NCBI RefSeq assembly: GCF_023074055.1
Contig: NZ_JADPKR010000026.1
Span: 248,001-312,000 of the forward strand
Direction: 5' to 3'
From: Bradyrhizobium sp. 141
Lineage (GTDB): Bacteria > Pseudomonadota > Alphaproteobacteria > Rhizobiales > Xanthobacteraceae
DNA: 64,000 bases
Below the pieces are notes generated by a model that was not told where the DNA came from, made no database searches, and saw only the letters and a program-made list of their open reading frames with translations. The first letter of the stretch is position 1. Every line of letters starts with the position of its first letter. This document shows, in pieces, positions 24,883 to 33,295 of the stretch. A program made the position numbers and the translations under genes.

Positions 24883-24963
24883 TTGCGCGTCGCGTTACCC
24901 TACGCCGCGGTTCTGCTCTGCCTGGCGGTGACCGCCTGGCTCGCCTTCGCGCATCTGTTTTGA
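24883..24963 (+). CDS. Possible tiny membrane protein (26 residues)
   Basis: TTG 24883, behind GGGGAGG, opens a 26-codon frame ending TGA 24961-24963. It is one hydrophobic segment (YAAVLLCLAVTAWLAFAHLF) with an arginine near the start. It could be translated together with the 31-residue protein just upstream. Evidence is limited to composition and ribosome binding site. Confidence 0.35.
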   Translation: MRVALPYAAVLLCLAVTAWLAFAHLF

Positions 24964-24989
24964 TCGTCGATCGGCTGCGAACCCGCAGA

Positions 24990-25181
24990 TCAGTGCTCGG
25001 CTCCGGATTTCCGGCTGACCCGGCGCGGCGGGTTGCGGCGTTCCTGCTCCAGTTCGTCGCGCAGGCGCATGGCATTCACGAGATGGTCACTGCGGCGCAG
25101 CAGCGCCATGGCCTCGCGAACCAACTCGCGCGAATGGCTCAGCAGTTGTTTGTCGACAGTCGTATCGGGCGCGTAGATCAT
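24990..25181 (-). CDS. Small hypothetical protein (63 residues)
   Basis: ATG 25181, preceded on its strand by GGAGTGACATTCG. The product is charged and mostly helical (LLSHSRELVREAMALLRR, MRLRDELEQERR) with a basic C-terminus. I do not recognise a domain, although similar short proteins occur in Bradyrhizobium as far as I recall. The neighbouring response regulator gene is on the same strand 59 bases upstream. Confidence 0.55.
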   Translation of the reverse strand: MIYAPDTTVDKQLLSHSRELVREAMALLRRSDHLVNAMRLRDELEQERRNPPRRVSRKSGAEH

Positions 25182-25240
25182 CGAATGTCACTCCATGTTT
25201 GCAAGAGATGCTTGCAAAGCATGTTCGTTTGCAGCCGCGG

Positions 25241-25666
25241 TCACGGCGCCGCTGCGCCGCCCTTCGCCGGCTGATCGCCGACGAGGCTCGCAAGGTTCTG
25301 CACCATGGCCACGACGTCGATCGGCTTCTCCCAGAGCGGCACGTCCTGGAATTCCGTCTCGATGCTGATCTTGTCGTAACCCGTGGTGAACACGAACGGC
25401 ACGTGGCGTGCCCTGAGCTCGCGGGCGATCGGAAAGATCGGCTCGGCGTGGATGTTCACGTCGAGGACCGCGGCATCGAGGGCACCGCCATTGTGCAGCA
25501 TCTCGACCGCATCCTCGATGTGACCGACGGGACCGGCGATCTCCGCGCCGAGCGTGCGCAGCGCGTTGCCGATGTCATCGGCCAGAAAATATTCGTCCTC
25601 GACCACGAGGATGCGGCGGCCCATCAGCGGCGCGCGTTGACGAGACGACGTGGGCGATACCGGCAT
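25241..25666 (-). CDS. Single-domain response regulator
   Basis: A 141-residue stand-alone receiver domain. The acidic pair lies in ILVVEDEYFLADD, the phospho-acceptor aspartate in DAAVLDVNI, the threonine in FVFTTGY and the lysine in WEKPID. No output domain follows. Such proteins are often partners of HWE kinases, and one is encoded 1.6 kb away at 27243-30413. Upstream ATG codons exist; residue 15 (MGRRILVVEDE) could be the real start. It is divergent from the CheB-like gene. Confidence 0.88.
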   Translation of the reverse strand: MPVSPTSSRQRAPLMGRRILVVEDEYFLADDIGNALRTLGAEIAGPVGHIEDAVEMLHNGGALDAAVLDVNIHAEPIFPIARELRARHVPFVFTTGYDKISIETEFQDVPLWEKPIDVVAMVQNLASLVGDQPAKGGAAAP

Positions 25667-25761
25667 GATCCCTCCAGCGTTCCCTCCTCACCGTCAGTTA
25701 CCATTAGGAACATAAGGCCGGAGGGCGCCTTGGTGCAACGAAACAGCCAAAGGCGGGTTCC

Positions 25762-26769
25762 ATGAGCCACCGCGATATCATCGTCATCGGAGGCTCGGCC
25801 GGAGCCACCCAGCCGTTGAAGCAGATTCTGAGCCGTCTGCCCGCGGACCTGCCGGCCGCCATCTTCGTCGTCCTGCACATTCCGGCGCAGGGCATCGGCA
25901 TCCTCTCGACGGTTGCCAGCAGCGCCGGCCCGCTTCCGGTCCGGCAGGCCGAGAACGGCATGAAGATCGAGCCGGGTCACGTCTATCTGGGCGCGCCGGA
26001 TCATCATCTCCTGCTTGCGGAGAATCACGTTTTCCTCGGGCGCGGGCCGCGTGAGAACATGGTGCGGCCGGCGATCGACGCCCTGTTCCGGTCGGCGGCC
26101 CTCCATCACGGGCCGCGCGTGATCGGGGTGCTGCTGAGCGGCCTGTTGTCCGACGGGGCGGCTGGCCTCAACGCCATCAAGCGCTGCGGCGGGATGACCG
26201 TGGTCCAGGACCCCGCGGACGCCATTTCCGATGAGATGCCGCGGCGGGCGATGGAGGCGACCACCATCGATCTCTGCGTCCCCGGCGCGGGTATGGGCGA
26301 CGTCCTGTCCGACCTCGTCAGGGAACAGGCAGGAGCCGCTTTGCCGATCCCGCCCGAGATCAGGCTCGAGGTCGAGATTGCTGCCGGAGACCGGATCGGC
26401 AGCGACAAGCTCGTCTCCATGGCTCAACCGGTGGCCTTGACCTGTCCGGCGTGCGGCGGCGTCATGTCCGAGGTCAAGGAAGCGCGCCCGCTGCGCTTCC
26501 GCTGCCAGGTCGGTCACGCCTATACGGCCGATGCGCTCGCCAAGGAGCAGGAGGGCCGGGTGGACGAAGCCCTCCGGGTCGCGCTGCGCATCATCGAGGA
26601 GCGGGCCGAACTGGTGCATCGCATGGCCGCCGACGGCCGGCGGAGCGGGAGGCCCGCGATCGCCGAGATGTACGAGGCGCGGGCGGCCGAGTATCGCGAA
26701 TATGCCGACATGATCCGGCGCGTCGTGCTACAATCGCTCGACCCTCCGGTGCGCAAGCCGGAGGCTTGA
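25762..26769 (+). CDS. Stand-alone CheB-type methylesterase with C-terminal zinc-ribbon-like region
   Basis: A 335-residue protein. The N-terminal CheB methylesterase/amidase domain (about 5-190) has its triad intact: S12 in GGSAG, H39 in VVLHIP, D131 in LLSDGAAG. There is no receiver domain, so it is not a standard phospho-activated CheB. After about residue 225 a CPACGG...CQVGHAY pattern looks like a zinc ribbon, followed by a charged helical tail. Chemoreceptor targets are unknown. A 88-residue coiled-coil protein gene follows nine bases later. Confidence 0.87.
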   Translation: MSHRDIIVIGGSAGATQPLKQILSRLPADLPAAIFVVLHIPAQGIGILSTVASSAGPLPVRQAENGMKIEPGHVYLGAPDHHLLLAENHVFLGRGPRENMVRPAIDALFRSAALHHGPRVIGVLLSGLLSDGAAGLNAIKRCGGMTVVQDPADAISDEMPRRAMEATTIDLCVPGAGMGDVLSDLVREQAGAALPIPPEIRLEVEIAAGDRIGSDKLVSMAQPVALTCPACGGVMSEVKEARPLRFRCQVGHAYTADALAKEQEGRVDEALRVALRIIEERAELVHRMAADGRRSGRPAIAEMYEARAAEYREYADMIRRVVLQSLDPPVRKPEA

Positions 26770-26778
26770 AGGCGCCCC

Positions 26779-27045
26779 ATGGCCATCTCCCTTGCCAAAC
26801 GGACGGCCCAGCTCAACGCCGAGCAGACGCTCCTGGTGAAGGCCGATAAGGACATCGAGGAGGGCTGGCAGCGCATCCGAAATCAGGAAGACCGGGTGCG
26901 CGAACTCATGGCGGGCGGCCACGATACGCGCCAGGCCGAACGGCTGGTCGACCTGCTCAAGGAGACCCTGATCGAATGGGAGCGCCACCGCGTCCTGATC
27001 GAGCAGCGTGTCAGGTATCTGGAGCAGGAGGTCGAGGCGGGGTAG
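26779..27045 (+). CDS. Small coiled-coil hypothetical protein
   Basis: An 88-residue, strongly charged, helical protein (QAERLVDLLKETLIEWERHR, then RVRYLEQEVEAG). There is no signal peptide, cysteine or known motif. It lies nine bases behind the CheB-like gene, so it is probably co-transcribed and may be an accessory or dimerising partner. I do not recognise a family. Confidence 0.65.
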   Translation: MAISLAKRTAQLNAEQTLLVKADKDIEEGWQRIRNQEDRVRELMAGGHDTRQAERLVDLLKETLIEWERHRVLIEQRVRYLEQEVEAG

Positions 27046-27242
27046 CCGGGGCCGGCCGGCTAAACGCGGCACGGGCTCGACCCGGGGTTATGTGCTGCTT
27101 GGCATCGCGGGTCCCTGCCGCCGGATCGAACAGGTCCGGGCACATTTTCGCCTTTGATCTGTTGGGGTAATATCGATTTCTGCTATTTGCAGGGGCCGGG
27201 CGCCCGTTGGCCCCGCGTCGGTGAACGAAAGCTGCCTGAGCC

Positions 27243-30200
27243 ATGAATGAAGTCGGCGACCAGCCGGTCGATGGAGAGCGTCGGACGAAGACCCCGCTGA
27301 TCATCGGCGTGGGCGCCTCGCCGGGGGCACTGGACAGCATCGAGCGATTCTTCGCCAAGCTGATCGTCGGGGCCGATCAGGCCATCGTGCTGGCGCTTCA
27401 GCATCATGAGGCTTTCGACGAGCCGCGGCTGCGCGAGGTCGTGCGAAATTCCAGCGGCGGCAAGGTCGCCGAGATCGCCGATGGCGATGCGGTCGAGGGC
27501 GGCACGATCTATCTGTGCCCGCCGGCGATGATCACCACCGTCCAGGATGGCCGGTTCGCGATGCGCAAGGCCGAGCAGGCGCCCGGCGAGCGCGCCACCA
27601 TCGACAGCTTCCTGGTGTCGTTGGCGGAAGAGCGCGCCGAGCAGTCCATCGGCGTCCTCCTTGCCGGCACCGGCGGTGACGGCACGCTCGGCACCGCGAC
27701 GCTGAAGGATCATGGTGGCCTCGCCATCGCCGAAAGGATCGCGAGCCAGGAAAATGCCGAACCTCTCATCGACGGCAACACGCCCGCTTCGATCGCGGAC
27801 TACGTGCTGCCGCCGGAGGAGATCCCGGAGCACATCCAGGTCTATGCCCGGCATCTGCGGCGCCTGGAGGAGAAGCAGGGGTTCGACGAGGTTCTGGCCG
27901 CGGCCGCAACCTCGCTGTCGCGCATCGCGGACATCCTGCGCAACAAGACCGGCAATGATTTCCACGGCTACAAGCAGAACACCTTCCTGCGCCGGGTGCA
28001 GCGGCGCATGCAGGTGGTCCAGATCGAAGACATTTCCGCCTATGTCGATTTCCTGCGCAACGACAAGGACGAAGCGCAGCATCTGTTCAACGACCTCCTG
28101 ATCGGTGTCACCGAGTTCTTCCGCGACAAGCGCGAATTCGAGGTGCTGGAGACGCAGATCATTCCAAAGATCTTCGAGAGCAAAGGCGCGGGCCAGCAGG
28201 TCCGCGTCTGGGTGCTCGGCTGCGCCACCGGCGAGGAGGCCTATTCGATCGGTATCCTCCTGCGCGAGCACATGGCGCGGATGGATTCGGCGCCGCAGGT
28301 CCAGATCTTCGCCACGGACATCGACGGACGGGCGCTCGCGACCGCCCGGGTCGGGCGCTATCGCACCAATATCGAGGCCGACATGACCGGCGAGCGCCTG
28401 GCGCGCTGGTTCGTCCGCGAAGGCGACACCTATTGCGTGGTCAAGGAGCTGCGCGAGATGTGCATCTTCTCGCAGCACAACGTCATCAAGGACGCGCCGT
28501 TCTCCAAGCTCGACCTCGTCTCTTGCCGCAATCTGCTCATCTATCTCAATGCCGAATTGCAGAACCGGGTCATCCCGCTGTTCCACTTCGCGCTGCTGCC
28601 GGAGCGGTATCTGTTCCTCGGCAATTCCGAGAACGTGACGCGGCATCCGAAGCTGTTCGAGCCGGTCGACCGCCGCGCCCGCATTTTCAAGAAGCTCGAG
28701 ACCGGCGCGCGGCTGCCGCCGGAATTTCCGATCACGACGACAGCGGGCAGGGTGCCGGTCGAAGTGCCGACGGTCCGCGCTCTCGGCCCCGACGTCGGGC
28801 TGGAGCGCCGCGCGCAGCGCATCGCGGAGCGTTATGCACCCGCCTATGTCATCACCGACGAAAATTTCCACATCCTGCACTTCTCGGGACGCACCGGCCG
28901 CTACATCGAGCCGACGGCGGGCGCCGCCACGCTCGACCTGCTTCAACTGGTGCACCGCGACATCCGTCTGGAATTGCGCACCGCGCTCGGGCGCGCTGCC
29001 GAGACCAACGAGCCGACCCATGCAGGCCCGGTGCAGCTCGGTGTCAACGGTCACCGCGTCCTCGTCGACATCACGGTGGAGCCGATCCAGGACGGGCCTG
29101 GTGGTCACCGCAACTTCGTCGTGCTGTTCAAGGACGGTCCCCTCCGCACAATCGAGGCTGACCGGAACAATCCCAACGTCCTGGTGCGCACCGAGCATGT
29201 CGAGCGCCTCGAAGGCGAGCTGCGCGCCACGCGCGACCGCCTCCAGGCAACGATCGAGGAGCTCGAGAGCACCAACGAAGAGCTGAAATCCTCCAACGAG
29301 GAGTACCAGTCGCTCAACGAGGAGCTTCAGTCGGCCAATGAAGAGCTCGAGACCTCGCGTGAGGAGTTGCAGTCGGTCAACGAGGAATTGACGACGGTCA
29401 ACGGCGAGCTGGCGCACCGTGTCCAGGAATTGACGCGGGCCACCAGCGACCTCAAGAACTTCCTCGAGAGCACGCAGATCGCAACGGTATTCCTCGACAA
29501 TGATTTGCGCGTGATGAACTTCACGCCGGCGATCACGCAGATTCTGCACCTCGTCGAGACCGACACGGGCCGGCCCATCGCTCACATCAAGGCACGTATC
29601 CCGATCGAAGAGCTCTACGACGACGTCCGCCGCGTGCTGCGCACGCTCGCAAGCATCGAGCGCGAGCTGAGCGCGCCGGACAGCGGCACGCGCTACATCG
29701 TGCGCATCCTGCCGTACCGCAGCATCGACAATTTCATCGCGGGCGTGGTCGTCACCTTCATCGACGTCACCGCCATCACCCGCGCCGAGGAGCGGCAGCG
29801 TTTGCTGCTGGCAGAGCTCCAGCATCGTGTCCGCAACACGCTCGGCGTGGTGCGCTCGATCGCTCGCCGCTCGGCGGAGACGAGTTCGACCGTGGACGAA
29901 TACGCCTCCCATCTCGATGGCCGGCTGAATGCTTTCGCTCGCACCCAGGCGCTGGTGACGCGGGATCCGGAAGGCGGTGTCGATCTCGAATACCTCGTCA
30001 TCGAGGAACTGCTCTCCTATAACGCCCGCGAAGGCGAGCAGATACGGGCCTCGGGGCCGAAGGTGCGCTTCCAGCCCAAGGCTGCGGAAACCTTCGCGCT
30101 CGCCATCCACGAACTCGCGACCAATGCGCTCAAATACGGCGCCCTGAGCCAGCCGAGCGGGCGCATCGAAGTCAGTTGGCGGGTCGATGAGCGCGCTGAG

Positions 30201-30413
30201 CCGGCAGAGTTGGTGTTCGAATGGCAGGAGCGCGGCGGGCCGCCCGCGGCGCCGCGGCCGCGAAAAGGATTTGGTAGCGAGCTTCTGGAGCGTACCCTGG
30301 CGTTCGAGTTCAAGGGGCAGACCACGATGGCATTCAACCCTGTCGGGCTGCAATGCACGATCACCATTCCCTTGACCAACCGCGCGTTCCATACACCGGC
30401 GGTGGCTGATTAA
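27243..30413 (+). CDS. CheB-CheR-PAS-HWE histidine kinase fusion
   Basis: A 1056-residue cytoplasmic sensor. Order: CheB methylesterase (about 18-205, S26 in GVGASPG, H in ALQHHEAF, D in GTGGDG), CheR methyltransferase (about 215-480, SAM motif VLGCATGEEAYS near 320), a long coiled coil of repeated NEEL units (about 670-732), a PAS domain (about 740-850), and an HWE kinase (H-box ELQHRVRNTLG near 860, N-box HELATNALKYGAL). It can in principle demethylate, methylate and phosphorylate. Its stop overlaps the Crp/Fnr start by one base (TAATG), indicating translational coupling. Confidence 0.93.
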   Translation: MNEVGDQPVDGERRTKTPLIIGVGASPGALDSIERFFAKLIVGADQAIVLALQHHEAFDEPRLREVVRNSSGGKVAEIADGDAVEGGTIYLCPPAMITTVQDGRFAMRKAEQAPGERATIDSFLVSLAEERAEQSIGVLLAGTGGDGTLGTATLKDHGGLAIAERIASQENAEPLIDGNTPASIADYVLPPEEIPEHIQVYARHLRRLEEKQGFDEVLAAAATSLSRIADILRNKTGNDFHGYKQNTFLRRVQRRMQVVQIEDISAYVDFLRNDKDEAQHLFNDLLIGVTEFFRDKREFEVLETQIIPKIFESKGAGQQVRVWVLGCATGEEAYSIGILLREHMARMDSAPQVQIFATDIDGRALATARVGRYRTNIEADMTGERLARWFVREGDTYCVVKELREMCIFSQHNVIKDAPFSKLDLVSCRNLLIYLNAELQNRVIPLFHFALLPERYLFLGNSENVTRHPKLFEPVDRRARIFKKLETGARLPPEFPITTTAGRVPVEVPTVRALGPDVGLERRAQRIAERYAPAYVITDENFHILHFSGRTGRYIEPTAGAATLDLLQLVHRDIRLELRTALGRAAETNEPTHAGPVQLGVNGHRVLVDITVEPIQDGPGGHRNFVVLFKDGPLRTIEADRNNPNVLVRTEHVERLEGELRATRDRLQATIEELESTNEELKSSNEEYQSLNEELQSANEELETSREELQSVNEELTTVNGELAHRVQELTRATSDLKNFLESTQIATVFLDNDLRVMNFTPAITQILHLVETDTGRPIAHIKARIPIEELYDDVRRVLRTLASIERELSAPDSGTRYIVRILPYRSIDNFIAGVVVTFIDVTAITRAEERQRLLLAELQHRVRNTLGVVRSIARRSAETSSTVDEYASHLDGRLNAFARTQALVTRDPEGGVDLEYLVIEELLSYNAREGEQIRASGPKVRFQPKAAETFALAIHELATNALKYGALSQPSGRIEVSWRVDERAEPAELVFEWQERGGPPAAPRPRKGFGSELLERTLAFEFKGQTTMAFNPVGLQCTITIPLTNRAFHTPAVAD

Positions 30414-31171
30414 TGCCGTTGTCGAAGCCAGATCGCAGCCTGGTGGAGCCGGTCATTCGCCGGCTGAACCTGCTCAGGCCGTTGTCTGCCGAAGCCCGCG
30501 CGTCGCTCGAATACGCAATGCTCGAGGGGATCCAGCGCGCAGGAGCGGGCGAGGACCTGATCGCGGACGGCGATCCGGTCGACAGTGTCCGCCTCGTGCT
30601 GTCGGGCTGGCTCTGCCGCTACAAGACTCTCGAGGACGGCCGGCGCCAGATCGTCAATTTCATTTTTCCGGGCGAGAGCTGTGACGCCCATGCGTTCCTG
30701 CTTGCGGTGATGGATCATTCCATCGCGACGCTGACGCCGGTGGTCTACGCCGAGATCAAGCGCGCGCGTTTCGAGAGCCTGCTGGCCGGCGCCCCCTCGC
30801 TCGCCGAAGCGTTCTGGTGCGAGACGCTGGTCAACAACGCAATCCAGCGTGAATGGGCCATCAATCTCGGCCGGCGCGTCGCGGTGGAGCGCGTGGCGCA
30901 TCTGTTCTGCGAGATCTTCGAGCGGCTCCGTCCCGTCGGCATGGTCGAGGGGAATTCGTGCATGATGCCGGTGACGCAAATGGATCTTGCGGACGCCACC
31001 GGACTTTCCGTCGTTCACCTTAATCGGACCCTTCAGGAACTGCGCGCGTCGGGGCTGATCATCCTGCGCGAGCGGATGCTGACGATCCCTGACCTCGATG
31101 CGCTCAAGAACGCGGCCCTGTTCTCGCCGAGCTATCTGCAAATCTACCGAGGGGCTGAAGCGACGCTGTGA
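30413..31171 (+). CDS. Crp/Fnr-family transcriptional regulator
   Basis: A 252-residue regulator with an N-terminal cyclic-nucleotide-binding-like beta-roll (about 25-140) and a C-terminal winged HTH (about 170-235, TQMDLADATGLSVVHLNRTL). There is no FNR-type N-terminal cysteine cluster, so it is not an oxygen-sensing FNR. The beta-roll lacks an obvious cAMP-binding RxS motif. It is translationally coupled to the CheB-CheR-HWE kinase, suggesting a joint signalling unit. Regulon unknown. Confidence 0.9.
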   Translation: MPLSKPDRSLVEPVIRRLNLLRPLSAEARASLEYAMLEGIQRAGAGEDLIADGDPVDSVRLVLSGWLCRYKTLEDGRRQIVNFIFPGESCDAHAFLLAVMDHSIATLTPVVYAEIKRARFESLLAGAPSLAEAFWCETLVNNAIQREWAINLGRRVAVERVAHLFCEIFERLRPVGMVEGNSCMMPVTQMDLADATGLSVVHLNRTLQELRASGLIILRERMLTIPDLDALKNAALFSPSYLQIYRGAEATL

Positions 31172-31238
31172 AGCCGGCCTTGCTTCGCGCGACGCGTCGT
31201 CGGCGACACGCGGTCGAGCAGGAGCCGTCCCGTCGCGA

Positions 31239-31433
31239 TCATCGCGGTTTGCGACGTAGCTCTCGCTGCGCATCATCGCCTGGCTCGCTTGGAAAAGGCT
31301 CGTGAGTTTGTCGGCCGAGAAACGTATCCGGCCGGGGAAGCTTCAATACCTCCCACGCATCGCAGATGGTCTTGCGAACCTGCTCCGCGTGCTTCTCATC
31401 CGACTGCAGGGGATGGTGAGTTTGCTTCGCCAT
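31239..31433 (-). CDS. Small hypothetical protein (64 residues)
   Basis: ATG 31433 is preceded on its strand by GGGGAGCTCG. The product begins MAKQTHHPLQSDEKHAEQ and carries DAWEVLKLPRPDTFLGRQ, which I believe is conserved among Bradyrhizobium hypothetical proteins. It is soluble, charged and without cysteines. An upstream extension in the same frame looks unlike coding sequence and was left out. The 266 bases from here to the next gene at 31700 show no other feature. Confidence 0.6.
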   Translation of the reverse strand: MAKQTHHPLQSDEKHAEQVRKTICDAWEVLKLPRPDTFLGRQTHEPFPSEPGDDAQRELRRKPR

Positions 31434-31699
31434 CGAGCTCCCCGGATCATGCAGGCGGGAGCGCCATCGGTCTCTCAGCCACCAGCGCCTACGGCAGAGC
31501 CTCAGCCGGTGATGAAGCAACGATACACCCATCGCGGCGTCTCGGCTAAGCAAATCGGGGATTTGCCGGTTAATTCCCGTTCCGGCCCGGTTCTTGGTTG
31601 AAGAACGCTCGGAAAGGTTGGGAATGCTTGATCCAGGTTAGTCAGCGAAGCTTTTTGTGCGATTGGCTCGACTTGAGTAACTTATGCAAGGGCGCGCTC

Positions 31700-31906
31700 A
31701 TGAGCCTTGTTGCATCATGGCGGATGCCTGACGCCCTGTTTGTCCGCGCCACACGCGCTATCGAAGAGAGCCGCACCCTCCGGGAGCAGCACAGACGGGC
31801 TGTGGGTCGCTACGGCGAAACCGTGAACGATTTGCGTGTGGCCATCATGGACAGCGCCATGCTTCGTTCGGAGATCAAGGCGCGCCGGGACAACGAGGAA
31901 CCGTAG
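31700..31906 (+). CDS. Small helical hypothetical protein (68 residues)
   Basis: Start ATG 31700 (MSLVASWRMPDALFVRATRA). The product is highly charged and helical with no known domain. The ribosome binding site is weak (AAGGGCGCG). It belongs to a group of short genes between 31.2 and 33.3 kb. Function unknown. Confidence 0.5.
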   Translation: MSLVASWRMPDALFVRATRAIEESRTLREQHRRAVGRYGETVNDLRVAIMDSAMLRSEIKARRDNEEP

Positions 31907-32039
31907 ATCCGGTCCTTTCGAGAGGCGAGCAACCGTTCATCCTCCGGAACGTTGGTCCTCTGCCGATCTGTGCCGGCTCGGCGCCCACGAACGTCAGAAC
32001 GCAACGGCGCGCGCGACCTCATGCATCGGAGAACGCCTG

Positions 32040-32240
32040 ATGACGACGCGACCTCAGTTCCAGCAAAGAGATCCTTTGGAAACACGGCTTGCCGCGGAGG
32101 CGGAGCGGCTGCGCGAAGAAGCCGGGTTGCTTCCGCCCGGCGCAACGCGCGACGCGATGTTGCGCAAGGCGCATCAGGCGGAAACTGGCTCTCAAATGAG
32201 CGAGTGGCTGCGGTCGCCGGGCCTGCAGCCACCGGACTAG
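32040..32240 (+). CDS. Small hypothetical protein, paralogue of 32825-33040
   Basis: A 66-residue protein from ATG 32040. The central pattern RLREEAGLLPPGATRDAML, followed by a QAE..SQMSEWL stretch, matches the same positions of the protein at 32825-33040 (RERASSLPPGKEREML, QNE..SNLTDWL). Both look like short helical hairpins with a proline-glycine turn. No function is known to me; the paralogy is read directly. Confidence 0.62.
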   Translation: MTTRPQFQQRDPLETRLAAEAERLREEAGLLPPGATRDAMLRKAHQAETGSQMSEWLRSPGLQPPD

Positions 32241-32261
32241 CGTCTGCTGAATGCGGCGGTG

Positions 32262-32546
32262 CTAACGCCGCTTCGCCGTTTTGCTGCGCCGGTTGTAAGG
32301 CGAGCGGTTGACGGGCCGCAGCGAAATCCCCTCGCGTTGCGCCTTGCTGCGAATGGCCGCGACCGGACGTTGCAGCTTGATGCTCATGACGCCGGTCGGC
32401 GTGTTGCCCTTCGCCAGCTGCTTCAACTTGCTCACGTCCGCGGGCGTCCACGGTTGCCGCGCGCGGCGTTTGTACGCGGGATTGGCCTTGCGCGGTCCCT
32501 TGCGGCCGATCGGTGAGCCCGCGCGCTTCCATGCTGCTTTTGCCAT
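32262..32546 (-). CDS. Small basic protein with SANT/Myb-like pattern
   Basis: A 94-residue, very basic protein (pI clearly high). The middle part RQPWTPADVSKLKQLAKGN followed by VAAIRSKAQREGISL resembles a single SANT/Myb-like or GcrA-type helix-turn-helix, so it may bind nucleic acid. GGAGG precedes ATG 32546 at an ideal distance. A possible EcfG-type promoter lies 26-51 bases upstream. Confidence 0.7.
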   Translation of the reverse strand: MAKAAWKRAGSPIGRKGPRKANPAYKRRARQPWTPADVSKLKQLAKGNTPTGVMSIKLQRPVAAIRSKAQREGISLRPVNRSPYNRRSKTAKRR

Positions 32547-32571
32547 GATGGTCCTCCTTCAAGTCCTTAAG

Positions 32572-32597
32572 AACATACGAATCAGCATTTCGGTTCC
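32572..32597 (-). promoter_or_regulatory. Possible EcfG-type promoter
   Basis: On the minus strand GGAAC (32597-32593) is followed after 17 bases by TGTT (32575-32572). The general stress sigma factor EcfG of alphaproteobacteria recognises GGAAC-N16/17-CGTT, so this has one mismatch. It is well placed for the basic SANT-like gene starting at 32546. Confidence 0.4.
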
Positions 32598-32824
32598 GCC
32601 GCAATCAGGCGACAGAGCGAGGGGCGCGCACCGCTCGCGATCGCAAAACGACGCGGCGTTAACTTATTGAAATGCTGGAACCGTCTGTTGCGGCGGAAGC
32701 TACCAACGTTGCCGGCTGGGCCGCCTCAACCGGCAAGCGACTTGAGTGACAGAGAACTGGCCCCGGCGCCGGATCCCCCGCCGGGGCCGATTTCAGTCGA
32801 TCCGAATCCGCTGTGGAAAGTCCA

Positions 32825-33040
32825 ATGACCGCAAAACGCAACCGCAGGAAACAGACCCAATCGCTCCAGGAGCGGTTGGCGACATTCGCTGAAAAGGCTC
32901 GCGAGCGCGCAAGCAGCCTGCCACCCGGCAAGGAGCGCGAGATGCTGCTGCGGCGCGCGAAGCAGAACGAGATGACCTCGAACCTCACAGACTGGCTGAG
33001 CGCCCCGGTCTATCCAAGGCGAGGCGGTGACCATGCGTAG
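32825..33040 (+). CDS. Small hypothetical protein, paralogue of 32040-32240
   Basis: A 71-residue protein from ATG 32825, basic at the N-terminus (MTAKRNRRKQ), with the LPPG turn and a terminal helix shared with the protein at 32040-32240. Its end overlaps the next gene by eight bases. Function unknown. Confidence 0.65.
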   Translation: MTAKRNRRKQTQSLQERLATFAEKARERASSLPPGKEREMLLRRAKQNEMTSNLTDWLSAPVYPRRGGDHA

Positions 33041-33233
33041 CTTCAAGCATTACCGCGCGTTCCAGATCGATCCGGACGGGCACGTGTTCGGATGCATCAA
33101 CCTGGTCTGCGACGACGACGAGCAGGCCAAGCGCGAAGCCGCCGCGCTCGTGCTGGTCCATCACATCGAGCTGTGGCGACTGGACCGGCGGATCGCGCGA
33201 TTCGATGTGCCGCCGGAAGCGGCTCGCCAGTAA
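33033..33233 (+). CDS. Small hypothetical protein (66 residues)
   Basis: ATG 33033 (MRSFKHYRAFQIDPDGHVFG) follows AGGCGGTG and overlaps the preceding small gene. The sequence pattern FQIDPDGHVFGCINLVCDDDEQAKREA looks like a short beta-hairpin plus helix (written here in parts: beta part to VCDDD, helix from EQAKREA). No known domain. Probably co-translated with its upstream neighbour. Confidence 0.55.
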   Translation: MRSFKHYRAFQIDPDGHVFGCINLVCDDDEQAKREAAALVLVHHIELWRLDRRIARFDVPPEAARQ

Positions 33234-33240
33234 GGGTTGA

Positions 33241-33265
33241 GGAACCGCGTGCAGCGCACCGGGTT
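33241..33265 (+). promoter_or_regulatory. Weak EcfG-like promoter candidate
   Basis: GGAAC at 33241-33245, 16 bases, then GGTT at 33262-33265 (one mismatch to CGTT). The FMN reductase gene starts 30 bases downstream. Given the short motif this may be chance. Confidence 0.25.
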
Positions 33266-33295
33266 GGTCGGATACCGACTTCGCCGGGAGCCAGC

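Noticed and set aside
27183..30392. A 1069-codon open frame on the minus strand opposite the CheB-CheR-HWE kinase gene
   Set aside because: Composition is dominated by Arg, Ala, Asp and Gly in the pattern of an antisense GC-rich shadow, and the plus strand encodes clear domains throughout.
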